Below, piece by piece: positions 54,731-64,000 of a DNA stretch of 64,000 nucleotides. The notes beneath the pieces were generated by a model, which was not told where the DNA came from, ran no database searches, and saw only the letters and a program-made list of their open reading frames with translations. Position numbers and translations under genes: made by a program. This DNA is from Medicago truncatula (lineage: Eukaryota > Streptophyta > Magnoliopsida > Fabales > Fabaceae): the NCBI RefSeq assembly GCF_003473485.1, contig NC_053042.1, forward strand, positions 40,886,762 through 40,950,761, written 5' to 3'. Numbering within the stretch: position 1 is the first letter of the stretch; each line of letters starts with the position of its first letter.

Positions 54731-55958
54731 CTAAACGTGCTTAGCAAATACAAGACTTCCATCATCATGCATGCTCTCTCCAACAAAACTGTAACATTCA
54801 TTAATTAATCAGTAAGGATTATTTATCCACAAAAAAGAATAAACTTAATAAGTAAACCAAAAAAAAAAGATGAAAGATAATGATGAAATACATACAATTG
54901 TAGGTCTTTGAGTTTTGGGAGGAGAAACTTAGTTGCTGCTTCAATGTGCTTCTTGAACAACTCTTGCTTTTCTAGTTCTAATTTAGATGTCAACAACTTA
55001 ATATATCTTTTCATGTAAGTAACAAATTGCTTCTTATCAAAAGCTGGTTGCTCTTGAAGCCTGAAAGTGTCAACAATATCAACCACTTTCACAGCTTGAT
55101 CATCAACACCGTCATCCTCGTCTCCACCCTCAGCAGAAGGGTTAGCACCAATGTTCACATCCACTGCTCCTTGAACAACCCAACTACAAAAAATCACATT
55201 GCACAATAAAGTTTAGTCTAATTTATGAATACATATTTGTGAACATGAAAAATAAAGCATAGAAAGAAACATTATAAAATAAAGAAATTTGTTCCTAACC
55301 TTTCCTTCCACTTCCCAAAGCATTCCATTCTCAATTTCCTTGTAGGGGAATGAATCAGAGAGAAGCTCATCACCTAGAGAAATTCATCAACAAACAAAAG
55401 TTAGCAGCATTATTTTACTCAATCCATCAGCAATCAAAAACAATAATCACAAATATTTGAAGCAGTTAGCAATCTCACAAACTAGAATCCATAATCAAGT
55501 ATTAGGTTAAGCTGATCATGATTAAGGGTTGAAAATATTAATTTAGCACTTTGTCATGAAACCATAAATTTAATCCTCTGTCACAACACAAACACAACAA
55601 CTTTTACTTTAAATTACACCAACAGAACACAAACAACATAAAACTTCATACTCTTTTGAAAACCTTAAAACTTCTGTTTTTTTGGAACAAAAAACTAAAC
55701 AAAACACATCACAGCTAGAAAAATATTAATTACCTAACAAGATAAAGAAGAATTATTTAAAACCAAAGTGAGGTTTATTATGAACAACATGTGCATAAAA
55801 ACATAACAATAAATTCATTCATTAAATACAGGGAACAAGTATGAAACATTCATCAAAATATCAAAATCCGATGAAAAGAAACACAAATGAAAACTAAAGC
55901 AAAACATCTCAAAGATGTTGATGGGTTTACCGGTAAGAAGATCCTGGTAAACAAGCAT
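54731..55958 (-). pseudogene. TCTP pseudogene (proximal copy)
   Basis: Translationally controlled tumour protein homologue, broken. The exon blocks are 55958-55931 ([10 protein letters not shown]), 55373-55300 ([17 protein letters not shown]), about 55184 to the 54900 region, and 54775-54731. At the exon 3 acceptor one extra base (TTGTAGTTGGG, against TTGTAGTGGG in the distal copy) shifts the frame and gives a stop about 13 codons later. In the last exon roughly 75 bp are lost, so the reading ends LVFAKHV in place of the conserved [17 protein letters not shown] tail. Two independent lesions make it very unlikely to give a normal protein. Promoter and splice donors look preserved, so transcription remains possible. 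Confidence 0.88.
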
Positions 55959-56350
55959 GGTTGCAGATGTTATTTTCTTTGTGTATGTGAAGAAGAGAGA
56001 ACAAAAATATTATAAGAAGAAGAAAGAACCGAAAGAAGGAGAAAGAGCTAAATAGCGAAAGTGAGATTGAGTAGAATAGAGGTGGTGAGTGTTTATAGAA
56101 TAAATAATGAAAGAGTTCAAGTGATGGTAGGATTTTTTTGTTTGTTACATCTTATTATTATTGTTATACATCATGATATGTTCATATTTTAAAAATATAC
56201 TGTATATTTAGATTTAGATTCTTTTTAACAATATATATTTAGGTTTAGATACTGATATGTTTGTTTTATTTTATTTTTTGAATAATTTTTAGAAATCTTC
56301 CTATAATTTTCCCTCCAAGAATAAAAAAAACAAATCTTCCTATAGACAAA

Positions 56351-58429
56351 AGATAAATTTAGACCCTTTCAAAAAAAAGAAGAAGATAAATATAGAGGAT
56401 CTGTTTTTATTTTATTTTACGGAAATATATGAGATTTGTTGGTGATTGAGTAAAAGATAGAGCAATTTTAGTCCTTATCTAAATTTAATGAAGATTTATT
56501 GATCTTAGATATACAATTAAAAAATAATAATTAATTGAACCACAAAAATTATATTTGAACCGTTTTTTCAGTAAGGAATTGTCAAAAAAGTATGATGGAA
56601 GGGAATATTTTGTCAATAAGATAATAAAAAGGGATGGGATATATCTTTTTTTTTTGAAGTAGAAAAAGGGGATGAAGAGCCGAAGAGGGGTCTCCTGCTG
56701 TAGAACCCTAATCATATATAAAAAGAAAGAAATACAAAAAGTGAGGGGGGACAAAACCAAAACTCTCAAGAAAATTGAAAGCGGAAATAGGAAAAGAAAA
56801 ACAAAGAGGAAACAAAAAAGAGATAAGAGACCCGCTAAAGAGCTAGCGAGGCGAACGGGTAGAAGTGCCCACCTTGAAACATTAGCTCGTGTCAGACTGC
56901 TGCTTCTTGCTCTTCTTCTTTCTTGGGACCACTAGTTGAAATGGTTGTCTTGTGTCTCTTGTGAAATCATCACTTTCTTCTCTGACCTATATTAGCCCAG
57001 GAATCGCTCAAAAAATCTATAGTTTGTTGGGCCACAGAAGGAATAAGTCCTAAAACTTGCATATCATGAATAACATTTGCACTAAAATTTGACAAGTTAG
57101 AGTTTGTCCCTATTACATAATTATTTGTTCCCAATTCCTAAGCTCACTTCCTACACAATCAACTTTATCCATCAACCTTGCCCTCCAAACCTCTTCTCTC
57201 CCCCTATCATTTGGCTTCTCCATCAACCTTGCATTTCTTCCATGACCAGCACCATTGTTATTAAAATAGCCTCATTCCTCAACTTCATCAACCCACACAA
57301 AATATTTACAATTTTCACCATCATCCTATACAATCAAAAGACAAAATCAGTACTATTTAAACAAAGCATTCACACATCACATAACCATTGTTGACAGTGT
57401 TGGCTTTTCTTACAATACAAATTCTAGGACACCAACATTGAAGCTCTCTCACCTCATCATTGTACACAGAGCTTGAAGATGAAGACCGACTGTTGTAGTT
57501 GTTTTTGCCCATACGCCCACCACCCATCATTTCTGAACACCGAATCTTCAACAATGCCCACTGATTTTTGAATTTCGAATTGAATCAACAAAATTAGGGT
57601 TTTAAGTTTTTTGAATTGGGGAAGAACATTGACATCAATTCATGGAAGAAATTTGGGGATTTTGAACTCTAGGTGACAAATTATAACGATAGGGTTCCAA
57701 ATTTATATATTTGGGGAAGAAAGATCCGTTAATGAGGAAGATGAGAAAGAGCCGTTAATGAGAAAGAGGAGAAAGAGTCGTTGACAATTTTCTAAAAATC
57801 AATCAATTTGGCCCTTGACAATTTTCTCTAAATCAATCAATTTGGTCCCTACTTGTGTGGCATCTGACTTGGTAAGTCTTGTAAGAGGTTAACTTTACAC
57901 GTCATCACCGTTAACAAACCAACTTAACGGAGGGACTGATTTGATTGACATTTTGTAAATTTAAGGACAAAATAGCTATTTCGCAAAATTCAGGAACGAA
58001 TTTGGCCGATTTTTTAAAATTCAAGGAAGAATTTGAGGTATTAGTCATTATTTGAGGTATTAGTCGTTATTTTTTGTTACAAAAGAAACAAAATGGTTAA
58101 AATATGGTGAGATGAGATGTCAAATGATGACAAAATTATATTGTTGTTTGTCATTAACTTTCATAATTAGAGATTATAGGAAACTTTTTGGTTGGGATTA
58201 AGATTAAGTTAGTTTATTCTTTTAAAATAAAAAGATTAAGTTAATGTGAAAATTTGTTTTGATTGGGTTAAGATTAAGTTTGTTTTTTCTTTAAAAAAAA
58301 AAGATTATGTTTTTTTTCCTAAATAAAAAAGATTAAGTTAGTGTTTTAAATTTGTATTTTAGGAGGGAAAGTTAGGGGCGGTTGAAAAAAAAAGATATAA
58401 TCTTAAAAAAAAAAAAACTATTTATTCTC
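56351..58429. other. Spacer between the duplicated units
   Basis: 56670-56960 is a purine-rich stretch with no coherent gene. 57560-58080 has repeat-like words (CAATTTGGYCCTTGACAATT twice near 57800-57840; GAGGTATTAGTC twice near 58040-58070), typical of old retroelement sequence. No protein domain is recognised. Confidence 0.4.
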
Positions 58430-58439
58430 TATATAAATA
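58430..58439 (+). promoter_or_regulatory. Putative TATA box of the small SPPPSS protein gene
   Basis: TATATAAATA lies 76 bp upstream of the ATG at 58515. It is a near-consensus plant TATA box. Confidence 0.55.
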
Positions 58440-58514
58440 GTAGTTCTGCTTTCTTCCTTCCAAAATAAAAAGAACCCTCCATCCGATTGATAGTTTGTCA
58501 ACCGATCCAAAAAA

Positions 58515-58824
58515 ATGAGCACTATAGTTCTTCTTCCTGAAGCTTGCGGCACAAAAAAAATCAATTTACCGTCCTCCCCATTTGCGGAGTAACACTGGTG
58601 TTGTTGTTCTTCCGGTCACTAACAAACCACTTCCCGTCACTAACAAATCATGTCGGCAAACCACGGTGTATCTCCCTCCCCAAAAGCGGACTAAAACTTT
58701 CCAATCACATGTAGAGTTGAAGACGAATGGGTTCTATGCCGGGTCACCCATCTTTTCAGCGTCTCCACCTCCTAGTTCCGTTCCGTTGCCAACCTACATC
58801 ATTAAGAAGATTGTAGCCGAATGA
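58515..58824 (+). pseudogene. Small PNRC-like protein gene, frame broken at an A8 run
   Basis: From the ATG at 58515 the frame reads MSTIVLLPEACGTKK and stops at 58590-58592. A second frame, open from before 58582 to the stop at 58822, reads RSNTGVVVLPVTNKPLPVTN and ends FYAGSPIFSASPPPSSVPLP plus a short basic tail. The two frames differ by one base, and the A8 run at about 58552-58559 is the obvious place for the change. The SPPPSSxPLP segment with a preceding YAGS resembles short plant proteins related to PNRC decapping cofactors, which bind DCP1 through such a motif. The function is inferred only. A TATA box and short leader upstream argue that this was, or is, a gene; an assembly error in the A-run would also explain it. 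Confidence 0.45.
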
Positions 58825-59188
58825 TTGTATTCAAATAAAAATTGTACATCAGAAGAATTGTATATTCAGAAGAAGTCCTAAGTAGAAATATGTTAATATC
58901 GTTCCTTTGTTTTTTTGTACATCGATATGCAGTCTTGTCGAAAATATTGGCACAATTGATCGAAATTTGTTATAAAACATAATATGTTCATTGTTTACCT
59001 CTTTTGCGTCTTTATTCTTTTGAAATATTATTACTGTCTTAATTGTTTTTTGTTACGAAAAGTTATGAAACTCCAAATTTCATTCACTAAATTCACTAAA
59101 TAATAGCCGAGTTATTTATATATAAGGATATGAACCTAAATTTTCTATTAATATTACTCTTAACGTAACAAATCGCCGGTATGTAACA
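58825..59188 (-). repeat. Probable start of a Ty3-type LTR (minus strand)
   Basis: Right after a purine tract (AAGTGGGGG, read on the minus strand at about 59191-59200) the sequence reads TGTTACATACC, a typical LTR start with TG. The far end of the LTR was not found, so the range is a guess. Confidence 0.4.
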
Positions 59189-59422
59189 GCACCCCCACTT
59201 GACCAAAGCTATCACTACTCCGCTCCTCAAAATTGACCTTGTCTTAAGGTCAAAGATTCCATAAATAGAGATGCATTCATGTGGTTTTGGGGTGGTGGCG
59301 ATATAACCTTTTCTGGCGGTGATTGTAGATTTGGTGCTTTCTGTGGCAAGACCTCAGGAAGAGCAGAGATTAACGATGGTGGCGGCTGAGTTTTGAGCAG
59401 ATTCAGTCGCTTCAAAATAGAG
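59189..59422 (-). pseudogene. Ty3/gypsy polyprotein C-terminal tail
   Basis: The minus strand reads a Pro-rich tail (LLKTQPPPSLISALPEVLPQ) and then a segment whose bases fit the usual end of gypsy integrases, an L-E-D-K-V-like stretch followed by acidic and Ser residues. A 1-bp deletion shifts the frame. The purine tract and LTR-like start follow. Everything upstream of the tail is missing, and the segment stops at the border of the distal duplication. Confidence 0.55.
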
Positions 59423-59607
59423 ATGAAATATGTTTACAATTATAGTGTGTAGTTATAAAAACCTTTATATAGTTGTTGCCATAATGATTTTGCAATTTTT
59501 GTTTTAAATCAGTGCAAAAGCAAGCACTAGACCAACATATATTTTACTTCTTATATTACATGTTGATGTGGGAATTTCCTTTCTATCTCTTTTTGTTTCA
59601 AATGTAG

Positions 59608-59688
59608 GTGAACCACGAGGACTTTAATGAAGGTATAATTCAAGTCCAAGCAAAGAAGAAAGCAAGTCTGAACTATTATTATACTTAA
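59608..59688 (+). pseudogene. Orphan RPT5 last exon (distal copy)
   Basis: Copy of RPT5 exon 10 with its acceptor (TTTCAAATGTAG|GTGAACCACGAG). It reads VNHEDFNEGIIQVQAKKKAS and ends LNYYYT where RPT5 ends LNYYA, by a 3-bp gain and one substitution. No other RPT5 exon is present upstream, so it cannot make a subunit. Confidence 0.9.
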
Positions 59689-61197
59689 GCTAGATTCTGT
59701 AACAAACCATTTTTCAGTTAAAAAAAATCTAAGACATCTCAGGCTAAGAGAAAGTCTAATTTGGTGTTTGACATTTGAATTAATTTTATTAGTGTGATCA
59801 AGCTTTGCATTAGACCAGTTGAGTTGTGAGGATCATATGTCTCAGTGTGTGGATCATGGAATATTTTAGTTTTTTGTTAATTTAGAATTGATGTTTCTCT
59901 ATTTACACAGAGCTCTGCGTTGAACACACAGCTCTGATTTCATCATCATTTGCAAACCATTCATGTTGAAGATATCACAAAACAAAACTATGAAATATAT
60001 GATCAGTTAATAGACGCTCATGAGCCATAAGACTTTCATGTTAATCTTTCCATTTCTATAATACTAGTTTCCATTCACCATCATCTCTGATTCAATTTGG
60101 GGCGATATAATAGTATGCGATGCACTGCTAACCGGAAACTAATTAGAACTGTTATCACCCCAGCAAGTTATGTCATTGCAATCATCCGATAAAGGCGGCG
60201 GGATTGCAATGATCAAATTAAGTGTTTTCATTTCAAGAAAAACCAATTATGAATAAACGTTTTTGAGAAAAACCAATTATGAATCAAATCCAAATTCCAC
60301 CTGTTATCCAAATTTCTAACCTCAAAGTAGTATCCAAAAGCATATTTGGCTTGGTTGATTGAGAAAAAAGTGAGTGATCCAATTCAATCAATTTATCATG
60401 CCAGAAGTTAACATGACCACCGCTCCTAAGGTTTCATATAATATTTTGTTGGAATTTGATTCATTAGAGTCTGGACAATAAATTCCAAAAGAAAAACAAT
60501 AAACTTCACTAGACTTGAGTAAAAAACAAAGAAAGTTTACTAAATTTATTTTATGACACGAGAATTCGGTAAGTTTCGAAAAGTTTTTTATTTTTGACAA
60601 CAAGAAAGTAATAACCAAGCATACAAAACCACCAAACCAACAATAATAACAAAGAAGATAACATCAAGTATTTACTATTTTAAATGGTTCAAAACTTAGC
60701 ATTTTCAATTGATTAGGCATTGGAATAAACTTTAATATAGCTGAAATAGTAAAAAGATTTAACATAATCTAGGAGTGAAGGGTGTTTAGAAACATTGTTT
60801 TTACGATCCCATCAGACACATACTACCAAAAACTCAAACTACTGACTAGATTCACACTGGCCATTCGCCACGCTGCGTTTCCAAACACAATACTAATATT
60901 AAATTGATATAAAAAAGTGATTTCTGACTAACACAAAAAACTACGAAAATGATTAAATCGACAAATATAACAAAAATACATAACCAAAACGATACTGCTG
61001 AAATTTTATAATAATAACATGTTGCTCCGAGAACAATATAAGAAACGATATAAAAATGTAAATTTTGAAATAACTTCCTAATTAGAAAATGCTAAACTCA
61101 TAAAAACTCAAGTGTATAGCTAAACCAAAATCCCAAAATCAACAGAGTACTACCAATTAAAGAACATAATCTTTTTTTAGATGATAACTAAATGAGC
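59689..61197. other. Intergenic DNA of the distal copy
   Basis: Matches 53711-54730 in pieces (for example TAGACCAGTTGAGTTGTGAG near 59814 and the CACTAGACTT..ATGACACGAG block near 60505). An extra segment of about 500 bp near 59900-60480 has no match in the proximal unit. No gene. Confidence 0.55.
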
Positions 61198-62656
61198 CTA
61201 GCACTTGATTTCCTTCAAGCCATAAGCAAAGTAGAGAAAAGTAGGATCAGTGGCACCGTCCTTGTAGTAAGCAAATACAAGACTTCCATCATCATGCATG
61301 CTCTCTCCAACAAAACTGCAACATTGATTCATTACTCAATCAGTAAAGATTACTTATCCACAAAAAAGAGAAAACTTAATAAAACAAAAAAAAAAAAATG
61401 AAAGATAATGATGAAACACATACAATTGTAGGTCTTTGAGTTTTGGGAGGAGAAACTTAGTTGCTGCTTCAATGTGCTTCTTAAACAACTCTTGCTTTTC
61501 TGGCTCTAATTTAGATGTCAGCAACTTAATATATCTTTTCATGTAAGTAACAAATTGCTTCTTATCAAAAGTTGGTTGCTCCTGAAGCCTGAAAGTGTCA
61601 ACAATATCAACCACTTTCACAGCTTGATCATCAACACCGTCATCCTCGTCTCCACCCTCAGCAGAAGGGTTAGCACCAATATTCACATCTACTGCTCCTT
61701 GAACAACCCACTACAAAAAATCACATTGCACATAAACTTTAGGCTAATTTATGAACATATATTTGGGAACATGAAAAATAAAGCATTGAAAGAAACATTA
61801 TAGAAAACAAAATTGTTTGTTACTAACCTTTCCTTCCACTTCCCATAGCATCCCATTCTCAATTTCCTTGTAGGGGAATGAATCAGAGAGAAGCTCATCA
61901 CCTAGAGAAATTCATCAACAAAGTAAAGTTCATAAGTAAAACCATTTGAATGAATTTTTGTTTTTAATAAGTAAAACTCATAATAAAAAACAAATAACCT
62001 TAAATATTAGTAGCAGGTAGTAATCTCACAAACTAAAATCCACAATTAAGTATTAGGTTAGGCTAATCATGTTTAAGGGTAGAAAATATTACTTAGCAGT
62101 TTGTGGTAAAGTCGTAAATATAATCCTCGGTCACAAACACGAGAACTTTTAAATTAGACAACAAATTCTATTAAATTAAAATTTTGGATAATAACGAAAA
62201 ACCTAAAGGTTAAACCACAGAACACAAGCATAAAACTTCATACTTTTGCCACAAGTTTGATCTATAATAGTGTGTGTTTGGTCCCAAGAAATTTAAGGTT
62301 TTCCAAAAAAAATAGATCAATCTCGTGGCAAAAAAAAAAAAAACTCTAAAGCTAGAAAAAATTTAACTACCTTACAAAAGGTTAGTATAAACTCTAAAGA
62401 AGATTTATTTAAAACCAAAAGTGAAGTTTATGAAAAACATGTGCATAAAAGCATAACAAGAAATTCATTCACTAAACATTGGGAACAAGTATATTTAACA
62501 TTCATCGTAATATTTGGTTAAAAAATAAAAAGCATATCAAAATCCTATGAAAAACAATGGAGAAAAGTAAAAGAAACCTAATTGGGTGGTAAAGTAAAAC
62601 AAAAAACTCAAAGATGAAAGGTTTTTACCTGTAAGAAGATCCTGGTAAACAAGCAT
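61198..62656 (-). CDS. TCTP: Translationally controlled tumour protein (TCTP), intact distal copy
   Basis: A small conserved protein of growth control, linked in plants to TOR signalling and auxin-driven growth, and also found in phloem. Coding exons are 62656-62629, 61901-61828, 61710-61424 and 61315-61198; the frame closes to 168 residues, the family length. It starts [20 protein letters not shown], continues [20 protein letters not shown], and has the acidic loop [20 protein letters not shown]. The helical hairpin ([20 protein letters not shown]) follows, then the C-terminal [20 protein letters not shown] and the end YGLKEIKC. All residues lost in the proximal copy are present. It is convergent with the RPT5 orphan exon. 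Confidence 0.96.
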
Positions 62657-62740
62657 GGTTGCGGTTGTTGTTTTTCTTTTTGTGTGTATGTAAAGAGTTA
62701 ATTAGCGAAAGTGAGATTAAGTAGAATATAGGTTGTGAGT

Positions 62741-62748
62741 ATTTATAG
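62741..62748 (-). promoter_or_regulatory. Putative TATA box of the intact TCTP gene
   Basis: CTATAAAT on the minus strand, about 90 bp upstream of the TCTP ATG. The same word is present at the matching place (56091-56099) upstream of the pseudogene. Confidence 0.6.
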
Positions 62749-62867
62749 AATAAATAATGAAAGAGTTCAAGTGATTGTAGGATTCTTTTGTTTGTTACAT
62801 CTTATTATTATATATTGTTACACATCATGATATGTTCATATTTTAAAAATATATTTAGGTCGTTATT

Positions 62868-62872
<5 letters not shown>

Positions 62873-62932
<60 letters not shown>
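62873..62932. repeat. (TA)n microsatellite in the distal TCTP promoter
   Basis: About 30 uninterrupted TA units. The proximal copy has only a few TA units at the matching place (near 56200-56240), so the expansion came after the duplication. It lies about 215 bp upstream of the TCTP start codon. Confidence 0.95.
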
Positions 62933-62934
<2 letters not shown>

Positions 62935-63094
62935 TCTAGATACAATATGTTTGTTTTAGATATTTTCCTATAATCTTATAAAAAAATAAAAAGAAGAAGA
63001 AGAAATCTTCCTATAAAAAAAGACTGGTGCTAGTCACACCAAAAAAAAAACAAGTTACATCCTAGAATGACTAATATACCCTTTAACTAAAATA

Positions 63095-63812
63095 AAAATT
63101 TTAAATTAACTAAATTTACATTAACCTAGATTGAACGTAAGTAAACTGAATTTACAAACTGAATTTACATTAACCTAGATTAAACGTAAGTAAACTGAAT
63201 TTACATTAACCTAGATTGAACATAAGTAAACTTAATTTACATTAACCTAGATTGAACGTAAGTAAACTGAATTTACACTAACCTCTTATATACATACGTA
63301 AACTAAATTTACATTAACCTAAATTGAACATAAGTAAACTTAATTTACATTAACCTAGATTGAATTTAAGTAAACTGAATTTACACTAACCTAAATTGAA
63401 CATACGTAAACTTGAATTTACATTAACCTAAATTGAACATAAGTAAACTTAATTTACATTAACCTAGATTGAACGTAAGTAAACTGAATTTACAAACTTA
63501 ATTTACATTAACCTAGATTGAACGTAAGTAAACTGAATTTACATTAACCTAGATTGAACATAAGTAAACTTAATTTACATTAACCTAGATTGAACGTAAG
63601 TAAATTGAATTTACACTGACCTCTTATATACATACGTAAACTAAATTTACATTAACCTAAATTGAACATAAGTAAACTTAATTTACATTAACCTAGATTG
63701 AATGTAAGTAAACTGAATTTACACTAACCTAAATTGAACATACGTAAACTTGAATTTACATTAACCTACATACGTAAACTACACTACGTAAACTTAATTT
63801 ACACTAACCTCT
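63095..63812. repeat. Minisatellite with 338-bp higher-order period
   Basis: Tandem units of about 24-37 bp built on ATTAACCTAGATTGAAC and GTAAGTAAACTGAATTTAC, with variants (CATAAG, CATACG, CTTAATTTAC). The segment from 63133 recurs almost base for base from 63471, including the marker CTCTTATATACATACG at 63283 and 63621, so two units of a 338-bp higher-order repeat are present. The last part (63760-63812) is degenerate. Confidence 0.93.
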
Positions 63813-64000
63813 CACTTAAAATCAAATTGACAAGCATATCTCATACCAAAACAAACAATAAACAAATAGAAACTCATCGAAAATGAAATTCATGAAATTC
63901 ACTAACCTTTATGAATATAGTACAGATCAATAACAAAGATGTTGATTCAGATATTGGTTGCACATCTATGGTGATTTGTGGATGAAAGGGGGTAAGGGTT
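63813..64000. other. Right edge, nothing recognised
   Basis: AT-rich sequence after the minisatellite. No gene start is seen before the window ends. Confidence 0.4.

Larger units (their letters stand above)
59423..63020. repeat. Segmental duplication, distal copy
   Basis: Collinear with 53449-56350. It is longer by about 700 bp because of extra sequence between 59880 and 60480, among others, and a (TA)n expansion at 62873-62932. It carries an orphan RPT5 exon and an intact TCTP gene. Confidence 0.9.

Overview
The window is nuclear DNA of a flowering plant. It is AT-rich, its genes carry many short introns with GT..AG borders, and it holds plant-specific families: a class I formin, an RBOH oxidase, a prenylated HMA protein and RECQSIM. 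Protein character and the repeat types (tRNA-derived SINEs, small hAT-like elements with clean 8-bp target duplications) suggest a papilionoid legume, probably Medicago or a close relative. The species is an inference and was not tested.

Layout: 1-1.4 kb, a flotillin on the minus strand, cut by the left edge. 1.5-7.3 kb, a repeat block with two hAT-like non-autonomous elements, an LTR-like repeat carrying a palindrome array, and a dead LINE split by a MITE. 7.96-10.96 kb, ATG18a (autophagy, plus). 12.6-13.0 kb, a small conserved membrane-anchored coiled-coil protein (minus). 13.5-19.7 kb, the RECQSIM DNA helicase (minus, 15 coding exons). 21.4-25.2 kb, a class I formin (minus). 25.6-30.5 kb, a repeat block with a decayed hAT transposase and a LINE reverse transcriptase. 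32.1-38.8 kb, an RBOH NADPH oxidase (plus, 12 coding exons). 39.3-43.1 kb, repeats, including the second copy of the palindrome-bearing LTR-like repeat. 44.3-45.7 kb, a heavy-metal-associated isoprenylated protein (plus). 47.9-48.9 kb, a LINE relic and a 139-bp tandem duplication. 49.43-49.50 kb, tRNA-Glu(TTC) (minus). 49.85-53.71 kb, the proteasome ATPase RPT5 (plus). 53.4-63.0 kb, a segmental duplication carrying two TCTP copies. 63.1-63.8 kb, a minisatellite with higher-order structure.

The genes are independent eukaryotic transcription units; I see no operon-like or cluster logic. Most are housekeeping or signalling genes: autophagy, DNA repair, actin nucleation, reactive oxygen production, protein degradation and growth control. 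The coding exons of ATG18a, RECQSIM, the formin, RBOH, HIPP, RPT5 and the distal TCTP join in frame from start to stop using visible splice sites.

The most interesting structure is the tandem segmental duplication at the right. The unit holds the last exon of RPT5, the intergenic DNA, TCTP and its promoter. The copy next to intact RPT5 (53.45-56.35 kb) has a dead TCTP, with a 1-bp insertion at a splice acceptor and a C-terminal deletion. The distal copy (59.42-63.02 kb) keeps an intact 168-residue TCTP but only an orphan RPT5 exon. A Ty3-type retroelement tail abuts the distal breakpoint. I did not find a convincing new multi-gene system.
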